From Anaerolineae bacterium (lineage in GTDB: Bacteria > Chloroflexota > Anaerolineae > UBA3071): a stretch of DNA of 64,000 nt. The notes beneath the pieces are model-generated. The model saw only the letters and a program-made list of their open reading frames with translations, was not told where the DNA came from and did no database searches. Made by a program: the position numbers and the translations under genes. The stretch spans positions 1-64,000 of the forward strand of contig JARYMM010000017.1 of assembly GCA_029907105.1 (NCBI GenBank), given 5' to 3'. Of this stretch, positions 31,982-42,876 are shown one piece after another (position 1 is the first letter of the stretch; every line of letters begins with the position of its first letter).

Positions 31982-34762
31982 TTACACTGTCAGGCTCTGC
32001 AATTGGGCCTCCAGCTTCTCCCGCTGGGCCTGCAATTCCGCCAGCTTGTCCCGCTCCCGTTGCACCACCTCCGCCGGGGCGTGGCCCGTGAAGCCGGGAT
32101 TGGCCAGGAGCGCCTCGGCGCGGGCGATGCGCTGCACTGTCTGCGCCAGCTCGCCGCTCAGGCGGGCGCGCTCCGCCTCCAGATCCACCATGCCCGCCAG
32201 CGGCAGATGCACGGTCACGCCACCGACCACCAGGGTCACCGCTTTTTCGGCCACCTCCAGCGCCGGGGCGATCTGTAGCCGGGCCTCGTCCAGCCTGGCC
32301 AGCGAGACGAGGATGGCCTGCTGTTCCCTCAGCAGTGGCGTCTGTTCGCCGGCGCTGACCAGGGCGGCGATGCGGCGGCCGGGCGGCACGTCGTATTCCG
32401 CCCGCGCATTGCGGATGGCGTGCACGATGTCCATGATCAGGCCCATCTGCGCTTCCGCCTGGGCATCGGCCAGCCCCGCCTCCTCCGGCCAGCGGGCCAC
32501 CATCAATGCCTCCGGCGGATACCCATCCCCTGCCTCTTGCTTCTTGCCTCCTGCCTCTTGCATCAGGTTCTGCCAGATTTCCTCGGTGACGAAGGGCATG
32601 AAGGGGTGCAACAGGCGCAGCGTGCGCTCCAGCACATAGGTCAACACCTGCTGCGCCGTGGCCTTCGCCGCGGCGTCGTCCCCGTACAGCCGCAGCTTGG
32701 CCATCTCCAGGAACCAGTCGCAGTACTCGCCCCACAGGAAGTCGTGAATCTGCCGCCCCGCTTCGCCGTACTGGTAGTTTTCCAGCAGGCGGTTGACGTT
32801 GGCCGTGAGGCCGCTGAGACGGCTGAGGATCCAACGGTCGGCAAGTTCCAGGTTCGAAGGTTCGAAGGTTGCAGGTTCAACCTGAAACCCGGAACCTTCA
32901 AACCCGAAACCGTTCAGATTGCTGATGACAAACCGGGCCGCGTTCCACAGCTTGTTGGCGAAATTGCGCGCCGCCTCGATACGTTTGGGGCTGAGCCTGG
33001 TGTCCATCCCCGGCGTGGAGCCGGTGACCAGGGCGTAGCGCAGGGCGTCAGCCCCGTACTCCTCGATGGCATACAACGGGTCATACTTCTGGGCGTCAGG
33101 CATGGACTTGCTGACCTTATCCCCCTTCTCATTGCGGATGAGGCCGTGCAGGTAGACCAGGCGATAGGGCACCTCGTCCAGCATGGCCAGCCCCAGCATG
33201 ATCTCCCGCGCCACCCAGAAGAACAGGATGTCGTAGCCGGTCTCGCGCACGGAGTTGGGGTAGAAACGGCGCAGGTCCTCGGTGTCGTCGGGCCAGCCCA
33301 GCGTGCTGAAGGGCCACAGTCCGGAGGAGAACCAGGTGTCCAGGATGTCCTCGTCCTGGCGGATGTTGGTGCTACGGCATTGTCGGCAGGCTGTCGGGTC
33401 CTCCAAAGCGGCCCATTGCTCGCCGCAGTCGTCGCAGTACCAGACGGGGATGCGGTGCCCCCACCAGAGCTGGCGGCTGATGCACCAGTCGCGGATGTTC
33501 TCCAGCCAGTTGTAGTAGATTTTGGCGAACCGTTCGGGCACGATGCGGATGCGTCCATTGCGCACGGCTTGCAGGGCAGCCTCGGCCAGAGGCTGGATGC
33601 GCACGAACCACTGGGCGGAGAGCATGGGCTCCACCACCGTGTGGCAGCGCTGGCAATGGCCCAGGGCATGGGTGTGCGGCTGGCGTCGGATGAGCTGGCC
33701 CGCTGCCTCCAGGTCGCGCACCATCGCCTGGCGCGCCTCGTAGCGGTCCAGGCCGGCGTACGGCCCGGCCTCCTCGTTGAGCGTGCCGTCGCGGTTCAGG
33801 ATGTTGATCATGGGCAGCTCGTGCCGCTTGCCCACTTCGTAGTCGCTGGGGTCGTGACCCGGTGTGACCTTCACCGCGCCGGTGCCGAAGGCCGGGTCCA
33901 CGTACTCGTCGGCGATGATGGGGATACGGCGGCCCAGCACGGGCAGGATGGCCGTGCGCCCGATCAGGTGCTGGTAGCGTTCGTCGTCGGGATGGACGGC
34001 CACAGCGGTATCGCCCAGGATCGTCTCCGGCCGCGTGGTGGCGACCTCGATGTAGCCGCCGCCTTCCAGGAAGTAACGCACCGTCCACAGGGTGCCCGTC
34101 GTGTCCTCGTACTCCACCTCCAGATCGGAGACGGCGGTCACGCAGGTGGGGCACCAGTTGACGAACTCACCGCGGTAGATGAGCCCCCGCTCGTACAGGC
34201 GCACGAAGGCGGTGCGCACAGCGCGGCTCAGCCCTTCGTCCAGGGTGAAGCGCTCCCGTCGCCAGTCGCAGGAGGCACCCAGCCGGCGGTGCTGCTCGGT
34301 GATGATGCTGCCGTAGTGCCGTTTCCAGGCCCAGCCGAGTTTCATGAACCATTCCCGCCCCAGGTCCTGGCGGCTCAGCCCTGCCTTCCCTTCGGGCAGC
34401 GGGAAGCCGATCTCCTGCAGCAGGTTGTCCAACTGGCGCTGCTTCAGCCCGCGCTCGATCACGGCGTGGGTGGCGATGCTGGCGTGGTCACTGCCCGGCA
34501 GCCACAGCGTGGGGTGCCCCTTCATGCGGTGGTAACGGATCATCAGGTCTTGCAGGGCGGCGGTCAGGGCGTGGCCCAGGTGCAGCGCGCCGGTGATGTT
34601 GGGCGGCGGCATGGTGATGACGAAGGGCGGCAGGTTGGGATCGGCCAGGCCGCTTTCGATCTGCTGTTCCGGTTGGAAATAGCCCTGCGCTTCCCACCAG
34701 TCGTAGAGCCGCTGCTCGGTGGCCTGGGGGTCATAGGTCTTGGGCATAGTGAATTCAGGCAT
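31982..34762 (-). CDS. valS: Valyl-tRNA synthetase
   Basis: Class I synthetase charging tRNA-Val, 926 residues. The ATP-site motif is PPPNITGALHLGHAL (HLGH); the second signature is KVSKSMPDAQ; editing-domain blocks (GTGAVKVTPGHDPSDYEVG) and the C-terminal coiled-coil arm (LEAERARLSGELAQTVQRI) are intact. Two non-conserved stretches encoded by short repeats interrupt it: one before the LADRWILSRL helix (FGFEGSGFQVEPATFEPSN) and one near QEAGGKKQEAGDG. A T-box leader lies 1.4 kb upstream with toxin-antitoxin genes between. Confidence 0.96.
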   Translation of the reverse strand: MPEFTMPKTYDPQATEQRLYDWWEAQGYFQPEQQIESGLADPNLPPFVITMPPPNITGALHLGHALTAALQDLMIRYHRMKGHPTLWLPGSDHASIATHAVIERGLKQRQLDNLLQEIGFPLPEGKAGLSRQDLGREWFMKLGWAWKRHYGSIITEQHRRLGASCDWRRERFTLDEGLSRAVRTAFVRLYERGLIYRGEFVNWCPTCVTAVSDLEVEYEDTTGTLWTVRYFLEGGGYIEVATTRPETILGDTAVAVHPDDERYQHLIGRTAILPVLGRRIPIIADEYVDPAFGTGAVKVTPGHDPSDYEVGKRHELPMINILNRDGTLNEEAGPYAGLDRYEARQAMVRDLEAAGQLIRRQPHTHALGHCQRCHTVVEPMLSAQWFVRIQPLAEAALQAVRNGRIRIVPERFAKIYYNWLENIRDWCISRQLWWGHRIPVWYCDDCGEQWAALEDPTACRQCRSTNIRQDEDILDTWFSSGLWPFSTLGWPDDTEDLRRFYPNSVRETGYDILFFWVAREIMLGLAMLDEVPYRLVYLHGLIRNEKGDKVSKSMPDAQKYDPLYAIEEYGADALRYALVTGSTPGMDTRLSPKRIEAARNFANKLWNAARFVISNLNGFGFEGSGFQVEPATFEPSNLELADRWILSRLSGLTANVNRLLENYQYGEAGRQIHDFLWGEYCDWFLEMAKLRLYGDDAAAKATAQQVLTYVLERTLRLLHPFMPFVTEEIWQNLMQEAGGKKQEAGDGYPPEALMVARWPEEAGLADAQAEAQMGLIMDIVHAIRNARAEYDVPPGRRIAALVSAGEQTPLLREQQAILVSLARLDEARLQIAPALEVAEKAVTLVVGGVTVHLPLAGMVDLEAERARLSGELAQTVQRIARAEALLANPGFTGHAPAEVVQRERDKLAELQAQREKLEAQLQSLTV
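32535..32566. repeat. CTTGCCTCCTGCCTCTTGC repeat inserted in frame in valS
   Basis: Tandem TGCCTCTTGCTTCTTGCCTC-type units encode the QEAGGKKQEAGDG segment of ValS. The unit is the same as in the repeat at 30720-30813. Confidence 0.75.
32843..32921. repeat. GGTTCGAA/TTCAAACC inverted repeat inserted in frame in valS
   Basis: AGGTTCGAAGGTTCGAAGG and GCAGGTTCAACC are followed by complementary CCGGAACCTTCAAACCCG, encoding about 26 residues absent from other ValS proteins between the catalytic core and anticodon-binding domain. Confidence 0.8.
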
Positions 34763-34870
34763 GATCTCTTCCTCTTGAGGTTTCAGGCTTCGCCCTGAGG
34801 GCCTCCGCCGAGGCGTCGGCCGAGGCGCTCAGCCCGAAGGGTTCCAATGTTCCAGGTTTCATCTGTTCCC

Positions 34871-34920
34871 GCCGGACTGCCAAGTCCGGCGGCACGGGCG
34901 TGGACTTGGCAGTCCACGCC
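34871..34920. repeat. Two adjacent hairpins before valS
   Basis: GCCGGACT-GCCA-AGTCCGGC (34871-34890) and GGCGTGGACT-TGGC-AGTCCACGCC (34897-34920) are perfect stems. They share the GGACT core in opposite orientation. They separate the PIN toxin gene from valS and could end the toxin transcript. Confidence 0.8.
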
Positions 34921-34940
34921 GAGCGGTGCGGAAAACAGGT

Positions 34941-35435
34941 TCAGGTTCCATTCATGAGCTCTTCGTGCTCGTTGGGATTTTCGGCCAGCAGCCCTTCGGC
35001 CCTGGCGGCGGCGCAGAGCACATCATCCGCTGAGACGAAAGTCAGAGCCGGCAACCTCTCGGCGAGAAGGCTGCGGTTGAGAATCAAAGCTGTGGCCAAC
35101 TGTACGGCGTCATAAGCCCGTAGCGGGTGGCGCTCGGTAAGCTCTGCCGCCAAATTGACGACAGATTCGTCGGCACGTATCAATGCCTGACGTTCCCTAT
35201 CGTCGCGCAAGTATCGGGATACCAGGGCTGCGCATAGCTTCTTCGTGATTTCCCCCATGCGACGACGTCTGTGGAAGGCTGCTGTCACCTCAGCCACACT
35301 GAGAAGAGTGGTCGAAATGGAATGCTGCCACTGATCTTCCAGGCGAGCGTCAATGAGCTCCCGCACCCAGTTTGTGCCCCTTTCGATGACGTAGTATTTG
35401 ACGAGCGCGCTGCTATCGAGGTAGAAATGAGCCAT
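34941..35435 (-). CDS. PIN-domain toxin (VapC-like)
   Basis: Probable RNase toxin of 164 residues. PIN residues are seen in FYLDSSALVKYYV (Asp7), VAEVTAAFHRR (Glu), LRAYDAVQLATALILN (Asp) and TFVSADDVLCAAARAEGL (Asp). Its ATG overlaps the upstream antitoxin stop (TGATG). The pair is intact and sits between valS and a decayed relative of itself. Confidence 0.88.
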   Translation of the reverse strand: MAHFYLDSSALVKYYVIERGTNWVRELIDARLEDQWQHSISTTLLSVAEVTAAFHRRRRMGEITKKLCAALVSRYLRDDRERQALIRADESVVNLAAELTERHPLRAYDAVQLATALILNRSLLAERLPALTFVSADDVLCAAARAEGLLAENPNEHEELMNGT

Positions 35436-35764
35436 CAGCGTGGTCCTCTATCGGCGATGATGTCTTCGGAAAGTGGCGACAACCCTCTCAAGGCTTCTCG
35501 GATTTCCTCGTGGGTCATATCTGGTGCGTCTTCGATGTACCTATCCCACTCCGGCCCCAGGGTGGCAAGCAAGCCGCTCTCGCGAATGACTTGCATAGTG
35601 CGCTCATATTCCGAGAGAGGCTGAGTTTCCTCCCCTCCCAGATCGCGCCACAACGCTTCCACGATGACTCTATTCAACGAACGTTTTGTCGCTTGCGCTT
35701 GCTTCTTCAGCCGTCGGTGCAAAAGTCCAGGCAAGCGCACCGTCAGTTTGGCTGTTTGCTGCAT
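35435..35764 (-). CDS. Ribbon-helix-helix antitoxin
   Basis: Antitoxin of 109 residues coupled to the PIN toxin. The N-terminal KLTVRLPGLLHRRLKKQAQ with SLNRVIVEALWRDL is an Arc/CopG-type ribbon-helix-helix. The C-terminal tail SPLSEDIIADRGPR presumably binds the toxin. A degraded relative with almost the same last 14 residues lies upstream at 35840-36052. Confidence 0.85.
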   Translation of the reverse strand: MQQTAKLTVRLPGLLHRRLKKQAQATKRSLNRVIVEALWRDLGGEETQPLSEYERTMQVIRESGLLATLGPEWDRYIEDAPDMTHEEIREALRGLSPLSEDIIADRGPR

Positions 35765-35840
35765 GACGACTACCTCCAGAAATGATGCTACTGATGTGAA
35801 GCTTCACCAAGATGCTGCTGTCGAAGTAGTAGAGAGCCAT
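35765..35840 (-). pseudogene. 5' fragment of a second PIN toxin gene
   Basis: On the minus strand the ATG at 35840 overlaps the stop of the truncated antitoxin (TAATG) and reads MALYYFDSSILVKLH, a perfect PIN N-terminus paralogous to the intact toxin. Similarity then stops where the intact antitoxin gene begins. The remainder of this toxin gene has been lost or displaced by the second module. Confidence 0.75.
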
Positions 35841-36052
35841 TAACGCTCTCCTCTATCGGCGATAATGTCTTCAGACAGAGGCCGTTGCCCTTTCCACATC
35901 TCCCGAACTTCCTCGATGGTGACATCGGATGCTGCCTCAATGTATTTGTCTGCCCACGGCCCGATTTCCACAGGCCCCAGGCCCGCTTTTCGGACGGCCG
36001 CCAGAACACGCTCATGCTCTGAAGGAGCTGCTTTCTCCCGTTTGAGGGTCAA
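35840..36052 (-). pseudogene. Antitoxin gene copy lacking its DNA-binding domain
   Basis: A 70-codon reading frame (TTG start) whose C-terminus RPLSEDIIADRGER and middle segment (SEHERVLAAVRKAGLGP, WADKYIEA) parallel the intact antitoxin 35435-35764, but the N-terminal ribbon-helix-helix is missing. It is followed by a PIN fragment. I read both as the remains of an older module of the same type. Confidence 0.7.
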
Positions 36053-36135
36053 CCCTTGCCAAAGGTGGCATCATTGTACCCCCAAGCGACCTTCCTGTCA
36101 ACCTCCAATCTCCAACCTCCGGCTTCGGCCACACA

Positions 36136-36429
36136 AAAAGCCCCTTCGTCAAGGACGAAAGGGGCTTCCTTCCGTGGTACCACCCTGCTTGGCGGATGGC
36201 CGATATTCAGGGCCATCCGCCCACTCAGCGCTGTAACGGGCTCACCCGAACTGACCTGCTGCAAGAAGAACATCAGCTATTGGCCATCTGCCATCAGCCA
36301 GTTGACTCCCCGGCGACCTTCAGCGGCGCTCTCATCGGAGGGGGCTCGCAGCCGGTGACCCCCATTCTCTGGCGACGGCCTCCCGCCTACTCCTCCGGTT
36401 CACAGTCTGTGCGGTTGTTCAGTTGAAGC
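36136..36429 (-). promoter_or_regulatory. T-box riboswitch leader, probably valine specific
   Basis: On the minus strand the conserved T-box sequence GGGTGGTACCACGG (36186-36173) is followed by an intrinsic terminator, AGCCCCTTTCGTC/GACGAAGGGGCT plus TTTTT (36167-36136). The Stem I distal elements AGAGAATGGGGG and ACCGGCTGCGAGCCCCC lie at about 36369-36337. GTC, a Val codon, follows GCTGAAG at 36317-36315 and is my specifier candidate. Uncharged tRNA-Val would allow readthrough. The next functional synthetase on this strand is valS, beyond the toxin-antitoxin genes. Confidence 0.88.
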
Positions 36430-36435
36430 GGCAAG

Positions 36436-36464
36436 ATTATAGCCCGAAACGGCAAAGCTGTCAA
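36436..36464 (-). promoter_or_regulatory. Promoter of the T-box transcript
   Basis: Perfect TTGACA (36464-36459), 17-bp spacer, perfect TATAAT (36441-36436) on the minus strand. Confidence 0.92.
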
Positions 36465-36568
36465 ATACAAGCTCAGCCAGGCTTGCGCCAGGGCACTGAG
36501 AGAGGTGAGCGGAAGGGATCAGGCCCGGCAGGATCCTGAACAGCGCTGCCATCCGCGTGGGCCGCTTT

Positions 36569-36597
36569 TTGACATTTGTGCTAACTTCGCTTACAAT
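36569..36597 (+). promoter_or_regulatory. Promoter of alaS
   Basis: TTGACA (36569-36574) and TACAAT (36592-36597), spacer 17 bp, divergent from the T-box promoter. About 165 bp of leader precedes the ATG, including an AAACGTAAAACGT repeat at 36667-36696. Confidence 0.88.
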
Positions 36598-36764
36598 GAG
36601 ACGATATGAAAAACGAAATGGGTGGTGGGGGTAATTCCCGTTTGCACGGGTTGCAAGGCATGAGGCGGCGTGAAACGTAAAACGTAAAACGTGACACCTG
36701 ACAGTGCTGGCAGAGTTCACTCTCATCCCCGTCAGAGGTACATCCCAATCTGAGGTAACGACAC

Positions 36765-39521
<2,757 letters not shown>

Positions 39522-39544
39522 TCTTCGGGGATGGTTCACAATAG

Positions 39545-39838
39545 ATGGTGCGCATTTTCGAACAGTTCACCGGCTTCGACTGGGATGAGGGGAACCGGGG
39601 CAAGAACTGGGACAGGCATCGGGTCTCCGATGCGGAATGTGAACAGGTCTTTTTCAATCAACCCCTTTTGATCTTCACTGATGAAGAGCATTCGGAAGAG
39701 GAACAGCGCTACTACGTTCTGGGGCGAACAGACCGAGGCCGGCGTCTATTTGTGGTCTTTACTCCCCGAGAAGGCAAGATTCGCGTCATTTCCGCAAGGG
39801 AGATGACAAAGCGAGAAAGGGCGTTTTATCCACGATGA
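39545..39838 (+). CDS. brnT: BrnT-family ribonuclease toxin
   Basis: A 97-residue BrnT/RelE-like toxin. The family pattern F-WD-GN--KN--RH-VS--E-E-VF is present (FDWDEGNRGKNWDRHRVSDAECEQ), followed by YYVLGRTDRGRRLFVVFTPR and the C-terminal IRVISAREMTKRERAFY. It overlaps the BrnA antitoxin by 4 nt. The module sits directly after the alaS stop. Confidence 0.93.
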   Translation: MVRIFEQFTGFDWDEGNRGKNWDRHRVSDAECEQVFFNQPLLIFTDEEHSEEEQRYYVLGRTDRGRRLFVVFTPREGKIRVISAREMTKRERAFYPR

Positions 39839-40113
39839 AGACAAAGCAGATTCCTGTATTCACTTCTGAGGAAGAGGAGCGAGAATTCTGGGCGAACCAC
39901 GACGCTACAGATTTTATTGACTTCTCTCAAGCCAGGCAAGCGCTTATGCCTAATCTCAGACCCACCCTAAGAAGGGTCTCAATCCGGCTCCCAGAGTCTC
40001 TTCTTGAATCGATCAGGGTTCTGGCCCACAAGAAAGACGTGCCCTATCAATCTTTAATGAAGATGCTTTTGGCAGAGGGGATTGAGCGGGAGCTTGACCT
40101 GCAGAGAGAATAG
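39835..40113 (+). CDS. brnA: BrnA-family antitoxin
   Basis: Antitoxin of 92 residues with the typical acidic N-terminus ([21 protein letters not shown]) that binds toxin, and a C-terminal ribbon-helix-helix ([27 protein letters not shown]). It is followed by the second copy of the alaS 3' end. Confidence 0.9.
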   Translation: MKTKQIPVFTSEEEEREFWANHDATDFIDFSQARQALMPNLRPTLRRVSIRLPESLLESIRVLAHKKDVPYQSLMKMLLAEGIERELDLQRE

Positions 40114-40151
40114 CGATAAGAGCGGTGATAGCCCTTGGCTGGGTAGTAAGG

Positions 40152-40285
40152 GCTGTGGCACAGGTGGTGGATGGCGGCAGCCGCCCGACCATGGCCCAGG
40201 CCGGCGGCCGCGATCTCAGCCGCCTGCCCGAAGCGCTGGCCATGGTCAGTGCCTGGGTGGCGGAGAAGCTGGCGTAGTTTTCGGA
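40152..40285 (+). repeat. alaS 3'-end direct repeat, copy 2 (remnant)
   Basis: About 134 bp nearly identical to the end of alaS, including the last codons AWVAEKLA and its stop, but with no start and no upstream alaS sequence. It marks the right boundary of the inserted brnTA segment. Confidence 0.9.
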
Positions 40286-40295
40286 GGAACAAGCT

Positions 40296-40550
40296 GTGGC
40301 TACACATGTGGTGCACAACTTCACAGTGATCATTGAGCGAGACGAGGATGGCATGTACGTTGTCTCTGTTCCGGCTCTGCCTGGTTGCCATACGGAGGGC
40401 CGGACGTTGGAAGAAGCCAAGGCGATGGCCGTGGATGCGATCCAGGGCTATTGCGAGAGCCTGTTAGCCCATGGAGAAACCATTCCGCAAGAGTCGTGGG
40501 CTGAGGCCTTTATCGGCAACATACCTGTGTCTTTGAGAGTTCCTGCATGA
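40296..40550 (+). CDS. hicB: HicB-family antitoxin
   Basis: An 84-residue HicB with the degraded RNase-H-like fold: FTVIIERDEDGMYVVSVPALPGCHTEGRTLEEAKAMA, cut here by fold. A GTG start at 40296 after GGAGG is preferred. The stop overlaps an ATG that opens a broken hicA. With its toxin broken this antitoxin may be an orphan. Confidence 0.9.
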   Translation: MATHVVHNFTVIIERDEDGMYVVSVPALPGCHTEGRTLEEAKAMAVDAIQGYCESLLAHGETIPQESWAEAFIGNIPVSLRVPA

Positions 40551-40774
40551 GTTCGGCGTTTGCCTTCGGTCAAACCTCACCAGGTGCTGAGCGTCTTGCA
40601 GGAGATCGGCTTCTACGTTGATCGTCAGACTGGTAGTGCTACATGATGCGCCGCGATACTGATTGTCGTTTGGTTGTTGTGCCGATGCACAACAGGGACA
40701 TGGGACGGGGACTGCTGCGTAGAATCATCAAGGATGCAGGGCTGACACGTGAGGAGTTCCTGGAACTGTTGTAG
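40547..40774 (+). pseudogene. hicA: Frameshifted HicA toxin gene
   Basis: The ATG at 40547 overlaps the hicB stop. HicA-like peptides appear in successive frames: LPSVKPHQVLSVLQEIGFYVDRQTG, then MRRDTDCRLVVVPMHNRDMG and LLRRIIKDAGLTREEFLELL. At least two frame changes (near 40555 and near 40640) separate them, and the catalytic SH-M motif after QTG is lost. It is a dead toxin. Confidence 0.85.
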
Positions 40775-40858
40775 CTGACAGTTCTCCAGGAAGTAGCCGG
40801 ATAGATCGGCAAGCCGTGGGCCTGGAACGGGTGACCACGGCTTCCCTTTGTCTTGTCC

Positions 40859-42433
40859 ATGAGTGTGGTCACGCAGATCATTGAATTGTCCGAGGAGATG
40901 TCGCTGCCGGCGATCCAGAGGCGCTTGGCCCGTGCCCAGGGCCCACGGGTCCTGCTGGTCTTGCCGCGCGGCGGCCAGGTTCTGGCCAATCCCGCCCGGT
41001 TGCGGGTGATCCGCCGCCAGGCGCGGCAGCAGGGCTTGCAGGTGGCGCTGGTAACGAGCGACCGGCTCACACGGCAACTGGCCGGCGAGGCCGGGCTCCA
41101 GGTCTTCGCCACCGTGCGCCGCGGGGAACGCGCCCGCCGCTGGCGGCAGCCAGGGCCGGAGGAGCCTCTGCCCGACCCTTCGGGCCCGCGTCACGCCCCA
41201 CCGCCGGGACGGGTGGGTCATCGGCGAAAGGGGCGCCCCCAGCCCTTGCTGCGCCGGGACCCACCGCCGCTGCCCGATCGCCGGTCGCCGCGCTGGCGGC
41301 CCTGGGCGGAAGCGCTGGGGCTCTTCGTTTTTTTGCTGTTGTGCCTGGCCAGCCTGGCCGCTCTGCTCCTCTTCGTGGTGCCCGCGGCCACCGTGACCCT
41401 GGTGCCCCCGCGCCAGTCGGTTACGGTCACCGTGCCCGTCGTCGCTGCTGTCGGCGTGGAGGAGGTGGATTACACAGCAGGCCAGGTGCCTGCCCGCGTC
41501 GTACAGACGCGGGTGGAAGGGTATGGCTCCATCGCCACGACAGGCCGCCGCAACGCCCCCGCCGACCCGGCTACGGGCCGGGTGGTCTTCATCAACCGGG
41601 GAACCAACCAGGTCCAGGTGCCCGAGCTGACCGTCGTGGGCACCTCGACAGGCATCAACGTCCGTTTCCGGGTCACGCAGGCGGTCACCGTGCCGGCGGG
41701 CATAGGCATGACCGTGGAAGCGCCGATCGAGGCGCTGCAACCTGGTCCGAGCGGCAATGTGCCGGCTTTCACCATCACCCGCATCGAAGGCCCTCTCGGC
41801 CTGGTGCTGCGGGTGATCAACGACCAGGCCACGCAAGGCGGCAGCGTGCGAGAGGTGGGTGTGGTCACGGAGGCGGACAAGGAGCAGTTGCGGGCCAGCC
41901 TGCTGGCGGAGGTGCGCCAGGAGTCCTATCAGCGGCTGGGAGAGATGCTGCGGGAGGGGGAGTTCGTGCCGCCGGAGACGGTGAAGACGTACGTGTTGGC
42001 CGAAACCTTCGACCGCTTTGCGGGGGAGGACGCCGAGACGCTGGGCCTGCGTTTGGAGCTTCTGGCCCGCGGCCTGGCCGTGGACACCCACGGCGGCCAG
42101 GAGATAGCCGGGCGGGCCCTGCGGGCGCAGGTCCCTGCCGATGTGCGGCTGTTGGACGAGAGGCCGCGCTTCGCCCTGGGTCCGATGACCATCCTGGACG
42201 AGGAGCAGGGCCGGGTGCAGTTCGACGTCACGGCCACGGCCACGGTGGTGGGCGGTGTGAACAGCGACGCGGTACGGGCGGCCATTCGGGGTCTGGAGCT
42301 GCCGGAAGCTCTGGCCGTGCTGCGCCGCGACTTCGAGTGGGGCGCCGAGCCTCGTCTCACGTTGCGGCCGGACTGGCTGGGCCGCGTGCCCTGGCTGCCT
42401 TTCCGTATCTACGTGCGAGTGGTGCAGGGGTGA
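40859..42433 (+). CDS. Baseplate J/gp47-like membrane protein
   Basis: About 524 residues. An N-terminal cytoplasmic domain ([19 protein letters not shown]) is followed by a proline/arginine-rich linker, one membrane helix ([22 protein letters not shown]) and an extracytoplasmic domain with the baseplate-J-like segment [22 protein letters not shown]. In Chloroflexota such proteins occur next to cell-envelope genes, not in phages. Its stop overlaps the ruvX GTG. Function unknown; an envelope role is likely. Start ATG 40859 or TTG 40853. Confidence 0.75.
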   Translation: MSVVTQIIELSEEMSLPAIQRRLARAQGPRVLLVLPRGGQVLANPARLRVIRRQARQQGLQVALVTSDRLTRQLAGEAGLQVFATVRRGERARRWRQPGPEEPLPDPSGPRHAPPPGRVGHRRKGRPQPLLRRDPPPLPDRRSPRWRPWAEALGLFVFLLLCLASLAALLLFVVPAATVTLVPPRQSVTVTVPVVAAVGVEEVDYTAGQVPARVVQTRVEGYGSIATTGRRNAPADPATGRVVFINRGTNQVQVPELTVVGTSTGINVRFRVTQAVTVPAGIGMTVEAPIEALQPGPSGNVPAFTITRIEGPLGLVLRVINDQATQGGSVREVGVVTEADKEQLRASLLAEVRQESYQRLGEMLREGEFVPPETVKTYVLAETFDRFAGEDAETLGLRLELLARGLAVDTHGGQEIAGRALRAQVPADVRLLDERPRFALGPMTILDEEQGRVQFDVTATATVVGGVNSDAVRAAIRGLELPEALAVLRRDFEWGAEPRLTLRPDWLGRVPWLPFRIYVRVVQG

Positions 42434-42876
42434 AGGAGAGAGCGGGGCGGCTTCTGGCGTTGGACGTGGGGGAGCGGCGGGTGGGCGTGGCCGTGAGCGA
42501 CGTCGCCGGCTGGCTGGCGCGGCCGCTGACCATCATCACGCGCCGTTCCCGGCGGGAGGATTTCGCCGCCATCGCCCGACTGGTGGAGGAGCAGGAGGCC
42601 ACGGCGGTGGTGGTGGGTTATCCCCTGAACATGGATGACAGTATCGGCCCGCAGGCGCGGCGGGTGGCCCGCTATGCCGCCGCGCTGCAGCGGGTGCTGC
42701 CTGTGCCCGTCGTTCTCTGGGACGAGCGGCTGTCCAGCGAGGAGGCTCTGCAGCGGCTGCGGGCGGCGGGGGGCAGCCGTCGCCGGCGAAGCCATCTGGA
42801 CGACGCCGCGGCAGCAGTGATCTTGCAGGAGTATCTGGATGCGCAAAGACAGGCCCATAGACAGGAGAACGCGTAG
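42430..42876 (+). CDS. ruvX: Putative pre-16S rRNA nuclease / Holliday junction resolvase YqgF
   Basis: RNase-H-fold nuclease of 148 residues: [17 protein letters not shown] with the catalytic Asp, [16 protein letters not shown], and DERLSSEEA with [15 protein letters not shown] at the end. I chose the GTG at 42430, which overlaps the preceding stop (GTGA); the longer upstream frame is a shadow. The 3' end overlaps mltG. Confidence 0.94.
   Translation: MKERAGRLLALDVGERRVGVAVSDVAGWLARPLTIITRRSRREDFAAIARLVEEQEATAVVVGYPLNMDDSIGPQARRVARYAAALQRVLPVPVVLWDERLSSEEALQRLRAAGGSRRRRSHLDDAAAAVILQEYLDAQRQAHRQENA

Noticed and set aside
32843-32875. Possible tRNA T-arm (GGTTCGAA occurring twice)
   Set aside because: It is a short tandem repeat inside valS; no acceptor, D or anticodon arm can be formed.
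39545-40285. Insertion sequence or integron cassette carrying brnTA
   Set aside because: No transposase or integrase gene and no terminal inverted repeats are visible; only the alaS-end direct repeats mark the boundaries.
40859-42433. Prophage because of a baseplate J/gp47-like protein
   Set aside because: It stands alone among cell-envelope and housekeeping genes (ruvX, mltG); no capsid, tail, terminase or integrase genes are nearby.
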